Source: Leptospira_A sp046736045
GTDB taxonomy: Bacteria > Spirochaetota > Leptospiria > Leptospirales > Leptospiraceae
DNA: 64,000 bases
Reading direction: 5' to 3'
Assembly: GCF_046736045.1 (NCBI RefSeq)
Contig: NZ_CP177134.1
Span: 1,550,001-1,614,000, forward strand
A program made the position numbers and the translations under genes. Shown here piece after piece: positions 17,707-27,109 of the stretch (the first letter of the stretch is position 1; every line of letters starts with the position of its first letter). The notes under the pieces were generated by a model that was not told the DNA's origin, did not search any database, and saw only the letters and a program-made list of their open reading frames with translations.

Positions 17707-19182
17707 CTATTTGAATGGCGCAGGTCCTCCTGACCGAGGAACTTTAATGTATTCAGGTTTTTGAATGTTTTCATTTGATTGCAAGGATCTGGATGTTATC
17801 TGATTTTGATTTTTCATATTTATAGAATAAGATAGAGTTTCTTTACCACTTCCGTTCCAAAAAAACCAAACAGTATCTATTTCCCAAACTCCATCTTCGG
17901 CAAATACGGCCGCATCTTGTTTCGGATTTCCCGCCGTAAAAGCAATGTAAGACGGATTGATCACTCCGTACAACTGATCCGACTGAGGATCATGAGGAAA
18001 CCATTGGTCTTTGGAAGCATCGTAAATTTCCAAAATGGAATGAGGAAGTGCGGGAGGAGGATCATTCCAGGGACCTAATCCGTAAATCCCCCGAACAGGA
18101 ATTTTAAGAGCGCGTAACATTCCTATGGCGATATATGTAAAGTACCCGCAATCCCCCGTTCCCTGATCGAGCCATTCTTTGACGCTATTGCCTTCGACTC
18201 TTTCTCCATACTTATAATTTTTGCGAAGGTATTGAAGTGCCAATTCCGCTTTTTCTCCCGTGCTTCTACCATTGGAAGTGATCTCTTCCACTTTCTTTAA
18301 GAACTCAGGATTATCTAAAGAAAAAAGTCCGTCTCTGTTTTCAATTGCCCAAATATAATTGGGATGTTCAGGACTTGCCGCTTTTAATTTTGCAGGGCGA
18401 CTTGTCATTGATTTCAGGTTTTGTTCCAATTTCAATTGAAGTCTGATTTCTTCCGGCCAGTCGGTTCCTTTCTGTTTTTCCAATTCTAAAAATTGATTTC
18501 CTCTGGATGTTTTTCTTTTTGTAGAAAGAGTAGGATTTGTGGAATCCAAGTTTACGGAAATCAATCTTTGGTAAGGTCTATCCAATGGAATGGTAATTCT
18601 TAGTTTGTCAGTATCCTGCAATTTCCAAGCTGACAGCAGTTTTGTGATTTGAATCTTCCAATCTATTTCAACTGTTCTTGGAGCGAGTTGGTTTTTTACC
18701 CAAGAACCTTCAGGAGCAGATTGTAACGCTTTGTTTATATCCCCCTTAGTCCAGTAAAGCCAGGAAAGATTTTCCATAAACCAGGGAGAAGGAGTTTTGT
18801 TCGCAGATTTAAGTGCGGCTTGTGCTTTCGTGTTTTTGGAAATCGCAAGATCTATCTTTCCCAGTTGTTCCAGACAAATAATGGTTTCCTTAAACGGGAG
18901 TTCATTTCCTTCAGAATTCAAATCCCAGGACTTTTCCAAATAGATAATGGCTTCTTCCGGTTTTTTCAAATAATTTTTTAGCGTATAACCGATCATATAT
19001 GGTCGTGACCATATATTTGGTTCCAATTGATACGCTTTTTGAAAAGATGACAGAGCCGATTCCGGCTGATTGCGGTTGTATAATAAGTCGATACCCTGGT
19101 TATAAACATCTTGGCCCGATTCGGCGGAAAGTATAGAACCGAATAATAGAGGGATGAAATATACAATTGGTTTTATTTTCAT
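17707..19182 (-). CDS. exported transglutaminase-like protein with TPR-like N-terminus
   Basis: The 491 aa protein has a signal peptide (1-20), TPR-like helices (about 22-160: NQPESALSSFQKAYQLEP and a second repeat), a strand-rich middle part and a C-terminal transglutaminase-like domain. The triad is visible: Cys345 in GTGDCGYF, His381 in LPHSILEIYD and Asp398 in WFPHDP. In bacteria such domains are usually cysteine proteases or cross-linkers acting in the periplasm. It lies 21 nt downstream of the lipoprotein gene on the same strand, so the two probably form an operon. Confidence 0.83.
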   Translation of the reverse strand: MKIKPIVYFIPLLFGSILSAESGQDVYNQGIDLLYNRNQPESALSSFQKAYQLEPNIWSRPYMIGYTLKNYLKKPEEAIIYLEKSWDLNSEGNELPFKETIICLEQLGKIDLAISKNTKAQAALKSANKTPSPWFMENLSWLYWTKGDINKALQSAPEGSWVKNQLAPRTVEIDWKIQITKLLSAWKLQDTDKLRITIPLDRPYQRLISVNLDSTNPTLSTKRKTSRGNQFLELEKQKGTDWPEEIRLQLKLEQNLKSMTSRPAKLKAASPEHPNYIWAIENRDGLFSLDNPEFLKKVEEITSNGRSTGEKAELALQYLRKNYKYGERVEGNSVKEWLDQGTGDCGYFTYIAIGMLRALKIPVRGIYGLGPWNDPPPALPHSILEIYDASKDQWFPHDPQSDQLYGVINPSYIAFTAGNPKQDAAVFAEDGVWEIDTVWFFWNGSGKETLSYSINMKNQNQITSRSLQSNENIQKPEYIKVPRSGGPAPFK

Positions 19183-19203
19183 GGAGGAGTTCCTTTTGCG
19201 AAT

Positions 19204-19842
19204 TTATTCGGTAATGAATAGGGTAGGGTCGATTTCTTTTAATTGATTCTGAGGAATTCCCGTATAGGCTTCCATGATTTCTTTTTGATTTCGTTTGATG
19301 ATTTCCAAATCATGATGATTCGTAAGAGGACGGACGATACTCATGGATATGTCCGCGTATTTTTTGTTATGTGACCAGTCCTCTATGATCCTTTGTTTTG
19401 TTTTTCTCAGTTCTGCTTTGACTTCCTCCGGTACGGACGGATCGACAAGGGTATCTTCAATTTGTCTCAAACCATCGTCTTTCATGTTTTGAAATTTTTG
19501 AATCCCCAACTCTCCTTGTGAAACATTCCAAGCCCACGCAACTTTCGCATTTACTTTCACAAACTCTGCATAATCTTTAAATCCCGCATCTTTGATCACG
19601 GATTCGATTTGATGAAATAATTCCAATCCCGTGGCATTGCTTTCGCCTTTTTCCGCCAATTGTTTCGGGATGTCCGGCCCTAGTTTGTGAAGCCCTTTCA
19701 CAGCCTTTACATATTTTGCAATCAACTCATCAGTGAGTTCAATTCCGGAAACATTGTTCTCGTATACTTCATAAAGTTTTTTGCATTGAATGGAAAGAAA
19801 AAGAGATATAAAAATAAGGATAAAAAGAAGATGTTGTTTCAT
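19204..19842 (-). CDS. probable lipoprotein, function unknown
   Basis: A 212 aa protein with a short hydrophobic signal and a spirochaetal lipobox LSIQC (Cys20). The mature part is helical and charged and has no motif I recognise. It is followed 21 nt later by the transglutaminase-like gene and likely shares its transcript. The lipidated N-terminus implies periplasmic or outer-membrane anchoring. Confidence 0.78.
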   Translation of the reverse strand: MKQHLLFILIFISLFLSIQCKKLYEVYENNVSGIELTDELIAKYVKAVKGLHKLGPDIPKQLAEKGESNATGLELFHQIESVIKDAGFKDYAEFVKVNAKVAWAWNVSQGELGIQKFQNMKDDGLRQIEDTLVDPSVPEEVKAELRKTKQRIIEDWSHNKKYADISMSIVRPLTNHHDLEIIKRNQKEIMEAYTGIPQNQLKEIDPTLFITE

Positions 19843-20113
19843 TATTTCACTTCACAAACAAATTTAAAAATGTTTGTTGATTAGAAGGAATTTCCAATTT
19901 AATTCAAGAAAAAAATTATTTCTGAAACTGTCGATCTCATCCGTTTGAATGATGATTTAAACTTAAGAACAGATTTCGATTTTTTGAAACTATGGAATTA
20001 TATACGTTTTTTTTTGGGGAAACCAAGGTAAACATTTTCAAATGATGAAAAATTGAAATTGAACATTCTTTGCTATCTAATGATTCTATCTTTGACTGAT
20101 TAAAAAAGATTTG
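19843..20113. other. 271-bp AT-rich divergent intergenic region
   Basis: This gap separates the divergent lipoprotein and pseudouridine synthase genes and should hold both promoters. It is very AT rich. A short inverted repeat, ACAAAC with GTTTGT, lies about 10 to 35 bases inside the lipoprotein side. No consensus promoter, RNA gene or reading frame stood out. Confidence 0.4.
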
Positions 20114-20827
20114 ATGACCAAATTTTCCAAAACAAATACCCGATTTTTACCCAAAGGATTGATTATCATTTACGAAGACAACGATATCTTGGTCGTAGAT
20201 AAGCCGGCGGGTTTGCTTACAATTGCAACCGATTCCGAAAAAACAAAGACGGCGTATGCTGCTTTGACCGATTACGTAAAAAAAGGAAGCATTCAATCCA
20301 AGAAAAGAATTTTTATCGTACATCGTTTGGATCGTGATACCTCAGGTATTCTTATCTTTGCCAAAACGGAAGATGCAAAATTAAAACTACAAGCGGATTG
20401 GGACAAGACCAAAAAAAAATACATAGCTGTCACTCACGGCAATTGGGATAAACCTTCAGGAACAATTACTTCGTATCTTGCGGAAAATAAGGCACAAGTC
20501 GTTTACTCCACGAAAGATCCTTCTCTTGGAAAGCTATCACATACTTCGTACAAGGTGATAAAGGAAACCAAAAATTATTCTCTAATCGAAGTGGATCTGT
20601 TAACCGGTAGAAAAAATCAAATTCGGGTTCATTTTTCAGATGAGAAACATCCGATTGTGGGTGATAAAAAATACGGAGAAGACGAAAAATCTTATATCAG
20701 AATGGCCTTGCATTCATATTCGATTTTTTTTCCTCATCCTTTTACGGGGAAAGAAATGTTTTTGGAAACCGATATTCCCGTTTTTTTAACAGGACTTGTC
20801 GGCGGTTTTGAATTTGATTCTAAGTGA
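20114..20827 (+). CDS. RluA-family pseudouridine synthase
   Basis: The 237 aa protein carries the family motif HRLDRDTSG (70-78) with catalytic Asp73, the early VVDKPAG motif (28-33) and the late GRKNQIRVHF motif. RluA-type enzymes turn uridine into pseudouridine in rRNA or tRNA. It lacks an S4 RNA-binding domain at the N-terminus, so it resembles RluA/RluC-short or TruC-like members; the target base cannot be set from sequence. I use the ATG at 20114 rather than the TTG one codon earlier. It is convergent with the small ferredoxin gene, only 5 nt apart. Confidence 0.9.
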   Translation: MTKFSKTNTRFLPKGLIIIYEDNDILVVDKPAGLLTIATDSEKTKTAYAALTDYVKKGSIQSKKRIFIVHRLDRDTSGILIFAKTEDAKLKLQADWDKTKKKYIAVTHGNWDKPSGTITSYLAENKAQVVYSTKDPSLGKLSHTSYKVIKETKNYSLIEVDLLTGRKNQIRVHFSDEKHPIVGDKKYGEDEKSYIRMALHSYSIFFPHPFTGKEMFLETDIPVFLTGLVGGFEFDSK

Positions 20828-20832
20828 AAAGT

Positions 20833-21153
20833 TTATTCCTTCACAAGCAAATGTTCGTAAGCGGAAGGATTATCGTTTTTGAAATAATGTTCCAGGATGA
20901 TATCCACATCTTCTTCCGTTTGAAGTTTGAACCACTTTCCTTCCGGATAACAAACTTGCACCGGGCCTAGTTCGCATCTTTCCATGCAACCTGCTCTTTG
21001 GATACGAAACGGATAGGTAATTCCGGCTTTTACTGCTTTCTTTTTGAGAAACTTCAGGATTTCTTCCGACCCTTGGTTTCCACAAGACACCCGTTCGCCG
21101 GGTGCCCTTTTGTTTTCGCAGACAAAAAAATGTTTATCGTAAATTCTTTCCAT
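20833..21153 (-). CDS. thioredoxin-like 2Fe-2S ferredoxin protein
   Basis: A 106 aa protein with the Cys pattern of thioredoxin-fold [2Fe-2S] ferredoxins (the NuoE-like/Shethna type): Cys12, Cys24, Cys56 and Cys60, with an extra Cys68. The spacing C-x11-C and C-x3-C fits cluster binding. It begins VCENKRAPGERVSCG, close to small (2Fe-2S) ferredoxin domain proteins annotated in many proteobacteria and spirochaetes. The partner is unknown. It lies 12 nt downstream of gcvP on the same strand and may be read through from the glycine cleavage operon. Confidence 0.82.
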   Translation of the reverse strand: MERIYDKHFFVCENKRAPGERVSCGNQGSEEILKFLKKKAVKAGITYPFRIQRAGCMERCELGPVQVCYPEGKWFKLQTEEDVDIILEHYFKNDNPSAYEHLLVKE

Positions 21154-21165
21154 TACAAATCGCTA

Positions 21166-24081
21166 CTAAGTATACTGTTCCATCGGAATGCAAGAGCAGA
21201 TTAAATTCCTGTCTCCGTACACATTGTCCACTCTTCCCACACTCGGCCAAAACTTTCGGGTTCTGAGCCAGGAAAGCGGATAAGCCGCGCGTTCTCTCGA
21301 ATATTTATGCTCCCAAACATCCGAAATCACAACTTCCGCCGTGTGAGGAGAATTTTTCAGAGGGTTGTCTATTTTATCGAGAATTCCCGATTCGATATCT
21401 TTGATTTCCGAAAAGATACTCAACATCGAATCAATGAAACGATCCAATTCTTCTTTGGATTCCGATTCGGTAGGTTCTACCATCAAAGTGCCCGGTACCG
21501 GAAAAGACATAGTAGGTGAGTGAAATCCGAAATCTATCAAACGTTTGGCGATATCCTCCACTTCCACACCGCTTGTTTTTTTGAATCCTCGCATGTCCAA
21601 TATGCATTCGTGAGCTACAAGATCTTTGTTTCCTTTGTATAAAACGGGAAAAGCGGAACTTAATCTTTTTGCAATGTAGTTTGCATTGAGAATCGCAAGT
21701 TTGGTTGCATATTGCAATCCTTCGAATCCAAGCATGGCAATGTATGCCCAAGAAATGACGATGATGGACGCGCTCCCCCAAGGAGCTGATGAGACCGCCC
21801 ATTGACTGTTATTCGATCCATTTTCAATCAAACTATGTCCTGGAAGGAAAGGTGCAAGATGTTCCGCTACACCGATCGGTCCCACACCCGGACCACCACC
21901 ACCGTGAGGAATACAAAATGTTTTGTGCAAGTTCAAATGACATACATCCGCACCAATGTCAGCGGGTCTGGTAAGTCCGACTTGTGCGTTCATGTTCGCA
22001 CCATCCATATAAACTTGTCCGCCATTCTCGTGAATGGAATTGCAAATCTCTACGATGGACTCTTCGAATACTCCGTGAGTCGACGGATAAGTTACCATCA
22101 AAGCACCCAAATCATCTTTGTGTTCGAGAGCTTTTTTCTTTAAGTCGGCAACATCAATATTTCCATTTTCGTCACAGTTGACTGCGACCACTTGAAATCC
22201 TGCCATAACTGCGGAAGCGGGATTTGTTCCGTGGGCAGATATGGGAATCAAACATATATTTCTATGATTATCGTTTCTACTTTGATGATAGTTGCGAATT
22301 GCCATAAGGCCGGCGTATTCCCCTTGCGAACCTGCGTTAGGTTGTAAGGATACTTCCGCAAAACCGGTGATTTCACAGAGCCATTTTTCCAATTGGCCGA
22401 ATAATTTTCTGTAACCTTCCGTTTGATTTTCGGGAACGAACGGATGTATATTGGAAAGTTCCGGCCAAGTCACAGGATACATTTCCGTGGATGCATTCAA
22501 CTTCATCGTGCAGGAACCAAGTGCAATCATGGAAGTGGTAAGAGACAGATCTTTTGTTTCCAATCTGCGAATGTAACGAAGCATTTCCGTTTCCGTATGA
22601 AAACTATTGAATACCGGATGAGTCAGGTAAGCCGACTTTCTTTCTAAAATTTCAGGGATAGCCCATTCTTCTTTCGTAGAAAGATCTTCTACTGAAAAAT
22701 GAATCGCTTTATTTTCGTTGAATACTTCCAACAAGTCCTGTATGTCGGAAAGGTTTGTAGTTTCGTCCAAAGATACGCTGATGACATGTTGGGAGATGGA
22801 ACGAAGATTGATTTCTTTGTCTTCCGCATAACGAATGATCTCTGCCGAAGTGATTTTGGAAAGTTCCACCCGGATGGTATCAAAGTATGGTTTGGATATC
22901 ACTTTGTAGCCTAGTTTTTCCAAACCGGTTGCAAGTAATGTTGTCATTCGATGAACACGGGATGCAATTTGTTTCAACCCTTTCGGCCCGTGATAAACAG
23001 CATACATGGAAGATAGAACTGCCAGCAATACTTGTGCAGTACAGATATTGGAAGTTGCTTTGTCGCGTCTGATATGTTGTTCGCGGGTTTGCAAAGCCAA
23101 ACGGTAACCCGGTTTGCCTTGCGCATCTTTGGAAACTCCGATGAGTCGTCCCGGCATACTTCTTTTGAATTCTTCTTTTGTTGCAAAGAATCCTGCATGA
23201 GGTCCGCCGAATCCGAGAGGCAATCCGAATCTCTGCGAACTTCCCACAACAACGTCTGCATTCATTTCACCGGGTGGTTTTAAAATGGTAAGTGCAAGTA
23301 AATCCGCTGCAACAACCGACTTGGCACCTACTTCGTGTAATTTGGCGATGAATTCCGAAAAATCAAATACAGTTCCGTCTGTTGACGGATATTGAACGAT
23401 GGCTCCGAAAAAATCCGTGGAAGGAACCATCTTTTTAAAAGATCCGACAACAATGTTGATCCCGAGAGGAATGGCACGTGTTCGGATTACATCCAAGGTT
23501 TGAGGATGAACGGATTGAGAAACGAAAAAGGATTTACCTTGAGAGTCTTCCTTTAAGGAGAATAACATATTCATCGCTTCGGCAGCGGCAGTTCCTTCAT
23601 CAAGTAGAGATGCGTTTGCGATTTCCATTCCTGTAAGGTCGGTGATCATTGTTTGGAAATTGATCAGAGCTTCCATACGACCTTGTGCGATCTCCGCTTG
23701 GTAAGGAGTGTAAGCGGTATACCAACCGGGATTTTCCAAAATATTTCTTTGGATCACGGGAGGTGTGATGCAGGAATTGTAACCCAGCCCGATGTAAGAA
23801 CGATAGATTTTGTTTTTGGAAACAATCTTTTTCAATTCTTTTTGAAGAGCATACTCACCCAATGGTTTTGGCAATTCCAAAGTTTTTTTCAATCTAATGT
23901 TTTTCGGGACAGCATCATCAATCAAAGCATCTAACGAATCGTAGCCGATTGCATCGAGCATCTCATTTACTTTGGATTGGTTTGAACCGATATGCCTACG
24001 CAAGAACGTATCGCTTGGCGCGAGTGTTTCTTCATAAGTTCCGTCTATAGAGGTTAGATTGGATTGGGTTTGCGTGCTCAA
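21166..24081 (-). CDS. gcvP: glycine dehydrogenase (decarboxylating), P-protein
   Basis: The 971 aa protein is a full-length homodimer-type P-protein. PLP is bound at Lys720 in NLHKTFCIPHGGGGPG, and the glycine-rich loop follows directly. The N-terminal half (about 20-460) is the catalytically degenerate copy that helps form the fold. It decarboxylates glycine and passes the aminomethyl group to the lipoyl arm of GcvH. It is third in the gcvT-gcvH-gcvP operon, 15 nt after gcvH. No glycine riboswitch is seen upstream of the operon. Confidence 0.97.
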   Translation of the reverse strand: MSTQTQSNLTSIDGTYEETLAPSDTFLRRHIGSNQSKVNEMLDAIGYDSLDALIDDAVPKNIRLKKTLELPKPLGEYALQKELKKIVSKNKIYRSYIGLGYNSCITPPVIQRNILENPGWYTAYTPYQAEIAQGRMEALINFQTMITDLTGMEIANASLLDEGTAAAEAMNMLFSLKEDSQGKSFFVSQSVHPQTLDVIRTRAIPLGINIVVGSFKKMVPSTDFFGAIVQYPSTDGTVFDFSEFIAKLHEVGAKSVVAADLLALTILKPPGEMNADVVVGSSQRFGLPLGFGGPHAGFFATKEEFKRSMPGRLIGVSKDAQGKPGYRLALQTREQHIRRDKATSNICTAQVLLAVLSSMYAVYHGPKGLKQIASRVHRMTTLLATGLEKLGYKVISKPYFDTIRVELSKITSAEIIRYAEDKEINLRSISQHVISVSLDETTNLSDIQDLLEVFNENKAIHFSVEDLSTKEEWAIPEILERKSAYLTHPVFNSFHTETEMLRYIRRLETKDLSLTTSMIALGSCTMKLNASTEMYPVTWPELSNIHPFVPENQTEGYRKLFGQLEKWLCEITGFAEVSLQPNAGSQGEYAGLMAIRNYHQSRNDNHRNICLIPISAHGTNPASAVMAGFQVVAVNCDENGNIDVADLKKKALEHKDDLGALMVTYPSTHGVFEESIVEICNSIHENGGQVYMDGANMNAQVGLTRPADIGADVCHLNLHKTFCIPHGGGGPGVGPIGVAEHLAPFLPGHSLIENGSNNSQWAVSSAPWGSASIIVISWAYIAMLGFEGLQYATKLAILNANYIAKRLSSAFPVLYKGNKDLVAHECILDMRGFKKTSGVEVEDIAKRLIDFGFHSPTMSFPVPGTLMVEPTESESKEELDRFIDSMLSIFSEIKDIESGILDKIDNPLKNSPHTAEVVISDVWEHKYSRERAAYPLSWLRTRKFWPSVGRVDNVYGDRNLICSCIPMEQYT

Positions 24082-24096
24082 TTGTTTTCTCCTGGA

Positions 24097-24489
24097 TCAA
24101 TCTAGCTTAGATACGTATTCTTTGTATTGAGAAGCGGAAAGTAATCCTGCCAATTCGTCTTGTTTGATACCTTTCAGTTTTACCATCCAGGAATCAAAAG
24201 GTGCAGTGTTTACGTTGCCGGGGGCACCGGATAAAGAAGTGTTGATCTCGGTAACTTCTCCCGAGATAGGAGCATAAAGATCTTCTGCGGCTTTTACGGA
24301 TTCGATCGTTCCCAAACTGTCTTTTTGGTTAATTTTTTTGCCTACTTTCGGTAGGTCGATGAATACAATATCACCTAACGCATTCTGTGCGAAATCGGTG
24401 ATTCCGACAAGAGCGGTATCTCCCTCTACTTTCACCCATTCGTGTTTTTCCGTATAATAGTATCCGTCTTTTGCTTCTGTTACTGCCAT
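24097..24489 (-). CDS. gcvH: glycine cleavage system H protein
   Basis: A 130 aa lipoyl carrier of normal length. The lipoylated residue is Lys66 in TIESVKAAEDLYAP, and the N-terminus HEWVKVEGD is typical. It shuttles the aminomethyl group from P-protein to T-protein and then dihydrolipoamide to the L-protein. Second gene of the operon, 44 nt after gcvT and 15 nt before gcvP. No lipoyl transferase or L-protein gene is in the window. Confidence 0.97.
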   Translation of the reverse strand: MAVTEAKDGYYYTEKHEWVKVEGDTALVGITDFAQNALGDIVFIDLPKVGKKINQKDSLGTIESVKAAEDLYAPISGEVTEINTSLSGAPGNVNTAPFDSWMVKLKGIKQDELAGLLSASQYKEYVSKLD

Positions 24490-24533
24490 TGTTTTTCCTC
24501 TTTAAAATATGTTCGGTGGTGTTTTATAAGCGA

Positions 24534-25652
24534 TTACTTTTGGTTACGAACGCTTCCTTTGATAAAAGGTCCTGTTTCTACTTTTGCTTTTTTCTTTTGT
24601 CCGCGAATCTCGACCCATACTTCCGTTTGATTTTTTGTGAATGGAAAAGCAAGCATGGCAAGTCCCAAAGATTCTTTTCTGGTAGGGGAATGTGTTCCTG
24701 AAGTTGTTTTTCCGATTTCCTTTCCATCGGAAGAAAAGACGGGAAAATTTTCGCGCAGAACACCCGGCTCTTGCAAAATGATTCCAACTACTTTCTGTTT
24801 TGGATTTTCTTTTTTATCTTTTTGAATCCGATCATAAGCAAAGTAAGGAGGATTTTTTTCTTTTACTACAAAACCGATTCCCGATTCCACAGGAGACCAT
24901 TCCGAATTCAACTCATGACCGTACAAAGGATACTTTGCTTCGAGTCTGAGTGTATCACGTGCACCGAGTCCTACGGGAACAAGTCCCAGATCTTTTCCTT
25001 GAATGAGCAATTCATTCCAAAGTTTTAATCCGAGAGTGTGAGAAGTATAAATTTCAAATCCGTCTTCGCCTGTATAACCTGTGCGGGAAAGAATGATTGT
25101 CTCACCATTCAGTTCCAATTCGATAAAATGATAATAGAGAAGTGTGCTTAGATCTTTTCCTAGATAATTTTCAAGGATTTGATTTGCATTAGGTCCTTGT
25201 AATGCGATTTGATGCCAGTTTTTACTCACGTCTTCCACTTTACAATTTCCTGAAACATACTTTTGCAAATGTGCTGCGACTTCCGGATAATTGGATGCAT
25301 TGGAACAAATCATATACTTTGTTTGTGAAAACCGATACACAGTGATATCATCTACAAGTCCGCCGTTCTCATTGAGAACAGCATTGTATTGAACTTGTCC
25401 GTCATACATGGAAGAGATTTTGTTACAGGTTGTTTTTTCCAAAAGAGAAAGAATGTCCGCTTCGCTTCCTGTAACAAAAATTTCACCCATATGAGAGACA
25501 TCAAATAAACCGGCATGTGTTCTTGTCGCATTATGCTCTTGGATGATCCCTGTGTATTGCACAGGCATGTCCCAACCTCCAAAGGGAACCATTTTGGCTC
25601 CAAGGTCTTTGTGAATTTGATAGAGGGGGGTTTGTTTTAATTCCAACTGCAT
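24534..25652 (-). CDS. gcvT: aminomethyltransferase, T-protein
   Basis: The 372 aa protein from the ATG at 25652 begins MQLELKQTPLYQIHKDLGAK, the usual GcvT start; an ATG 39 nt earlier would add 13 residues that lack family character. The catalytic Asp lies in GGLVDDITVYRF (101-102). GcvT moves the methylene from the H-protein arm to tetrahydrofolate and releases ammonia. It is the first gene of the operon. Only 48-87 nt separate it from the divergent oxidoreductase gene, leaving no space for a tandem glycine riboswitch. Confidence 0.96.
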   Translation of the reverse strand: MQLELKQTPLYQIHKDLGAKMVPFGGWDMPVQYTGIIQEHNATRTHAGLFDVSHMGEIFVTGSEADILSLLEKTTCNKISSMYDGQVQYNAVLNENGGLVDDITVYRFSQTKYMICSNASNYPEVAAHLQKYVSGNCKVEDVSKNWHQIALQGPNANQILENYLGKDLSTLLYYHFIELELNGETIILSRTGYTGEDGFEIYTSHTLGLKLWNELLIQGKDLGLVPVGLGARDTLRLEAKYPLYGHELNSEWSPVESGIGFVVKEKNPPYFAYDRIQKDKKENPKQKVVGIILQEPGVLRENFPVFSSDGKEIGKTTSGTHSPTRKESLGLAMLAFPFTKNQTEVWVEIRGQKKKAKVETGPFIKGSVRNQK

Positions 25653-25739
25653 TCTCTCTTGATTTCCCCAACTTATGGGACTTAATGTCATGGAAAAATC
25701 TTTTCTTTTCTATGGAATTCGATTTTTTAATAAAATATT

Positions 25740-26759
25740 ATGAAGAGAGAAGTATATAGAGTCGTAAAAACGGGGTCTTTACAAGGGTTGAAGCGAAGGG
25801 AAGAAGAACTTTTTTCTCCATCAAATGACGAAGTCACCATCCAAGTGAAAGCAATCGGATTTAATTTTGCAGATGTTTTTTCCGTTTTCGGATTGTATTC
25901 CGCAACTCCGAAAGAAAGTTTTATTCCCGGACTTGAATTTTCAGGAATCATTATTGCGAAAGGAGAAGATGTAAAAGAATTTCAAGTCGGTGATTCCGTT
26001 TACGGCACAACTAGATTCGGTGCATACGCAACTCATCTTAATGTACAAAAAGATTATGTGTTTCCACTTCCGAAATCATGGTCCTTTGAGGAAGGAGCAG
26101 CATTTCCCGTACAAGCACTCACTGCATATTATGCATTATTGCCACTTGGTAATTTAAAAAATTCACAAACAGTTCTCATTCATAGTGCTGCAGGTGGTGT
26201 AGGTATACTCGCTAATCGAATCGCAAAGAAGTGGAATGCATTTACCATCGGGCTTGTAGGTGATGAATCAAAGTATTCCATCTTAAAAGAAGAAGGTTTC
26301 GATGCTTATTTAACACGCTCTCATGATTTTAAACAAGAGATGAAGAGAATTTTATCAGAAAAACGATTGGATTTGGTCTTAGAATGCACTGGTGGACAAT
26401 TTTTTTCCGATAGTTATGCATTGTTATCACCAATGGGAAGGCTCATCACTTATGGAAGTGCAGTGTTTACACCTGGTTCATCACATAAAAATTGGTTCAA
26501 ACTTGCGTATCACTACCTAACCAGACCATCAATTGACCCTCTTTCAATGATCTCAGACAATAAATCAGTGATGGGATTCAATTTAATATGGCTTTGGAAC
26601 GAGAAGATAGAGTTAAAAAAACATTTTTCATCACTCAGTGAGCTGAATTTATCACCACAAAGGATAGGTGAAGTGTTTTCATTCGATGAATTGATACCTG
26701 CATTGGATTATTTTCGAAGTGGTAAGACAATTGGTAAGGTTGTTGTTAGAGTTTCGTAG
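25740..26759 (+). CDS. zinc-free medium-chain quinone oxidoreductase-like protein
   Basis: The 339 aa protein has the MDR fold: a GroES-like N-terminal domain and a Rossmann domain with HSAAGGVG for NADPH. The zinc-binding cysteines of alcohol dehydrogenases are absent. The closest recognisable branch is quinone oxidoreductase/VAT-1 homologue. Such enzymes reduce quinones or enones, but the substrate here is unknown. It is divergent from gcvT with 48-87 nt between. The following intergenic stretch is AT rich. Confidence 0.85.
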   Translation: MKREVYRVVKTGSLQGLKRREEELFSPSNDEVTIQVKAIGFNFADVFSVFGLYSATPKESFIPGLEFSGIIIAKGEDVKEFQVGDSVYGTTRFGAYATHLNVQKDYVFPLPKSWSFEEGAAFPVQALTAYYALLPLGNLKNSQTVLIHSAAGGVGILANRIAKKWNAFTIGLVGDESKYSILKEEGFDAYLTRSHDFKQEMKRILSEKRLDLVLECTGGQFFSDSYALLSPMGRLITYGSAVFTPGSSHKNWFKLAYHYLTRPSIDPLSMISDNKSVMGFNLIWLWNEKIELKKHFSSLSELNLSPQRIGEVFSFDELIPALDYFRSGKTIGKVVVRVS

Positions 26760-26839
26760 AATGAGTATTAGTCTATTTTAATCAAAAATAAAAAATGAAA
26801 TAAAATTCTTACAAAAAATATTTTTTCTTTACAACAATA

Positions 26840-26867
26840 TTGAGATGAATTAATTATGTCGTATCAA
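26840..26867 (+). promoter_or_regulatory. candidate promoter for the Lys/Ala repeat peptide
   Basis: TTGAGA (26840-26845) and TATCAA (26862-26867) stand 16 nt apart, close to the sigma-70 pattern. They lie about 60 nt before the 26-codon gene. A small inverted repeat GTCG/CGAC overlaps the -10. Sequence pattern only. Confidence 0.35.
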
Positions 26868-26927
26868 TCGACTTACTGTTTGCCAAGGACAGTGGTTTTT
26901 TGAAATCAAAAGATAAGGACGATACCA

Positions 26928-27008
26928 ATGGTTGCTAAAAAGAAAGCTGCAAAAAAGAAAGCCGCAAAGAAAAAGGCTGCAAAAAAGAAAGCCGCGAAAA
27001 AGAAGTAA
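26928..27008 (+). CDS. 26-residue Lys/Ala repeat peptide, histone H1-tail-like
   Basis: A very short but well-equipped gene: AAGGA (26915-26919) lies 8 nt before the ATG at 26928, and a strong terminator follows at 27067. It encodes M-V followed by tandem AKKKA units (four and a half copies of KKKAA), giving roughly 15 lysines in 26 residues. Such KKAA repeats form the DNA-binding tails of histone H1 and of bacterial H1-like proteins, so nucleic-acid binding or condensation is the natural inference. Synonymous codons vary among repeats (GCT/GCC/GCA/GCG, AAA/AAG), which argues for selection on the protein rather than a DNA slippage repeat. Confidence 0.75.
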   Translation: MVAKKKAAKKKAAKKKAAKKKAAKKK

Positions 27009-27066
27009 GTTCGCTCTTTCAAACATAAGACTCTTTACTTCGACTTGTTCGAATGAAGATTGTGTG

Positions 27067-27091
27067 AACCCGCAAAACCTGCGGGTTTTTT
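27067..27091 (+). terminator. Rho-independent terminator after the Lys/Ala peptide gene
   Basis: AACCCGC (27067-27073) and GCGGGTT (27081-27087) form a 7-bp stem with a 7 nt loop, and six T follow (27086-27091). It lies 58 nt after the stop of the peptide gene and just before the end of the convergent hypothetical gene. Confidence 0.85.
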
Positions 27092-27109
27092 CATTTTTAA
27101 GGGCAATCG

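Noticed and set aside
25653..25739. Glycine riboswitch before gcvT
   Set aside because: The space to the divergent gene is under 90 bases and shows none of the conserved aptamer landmarks.
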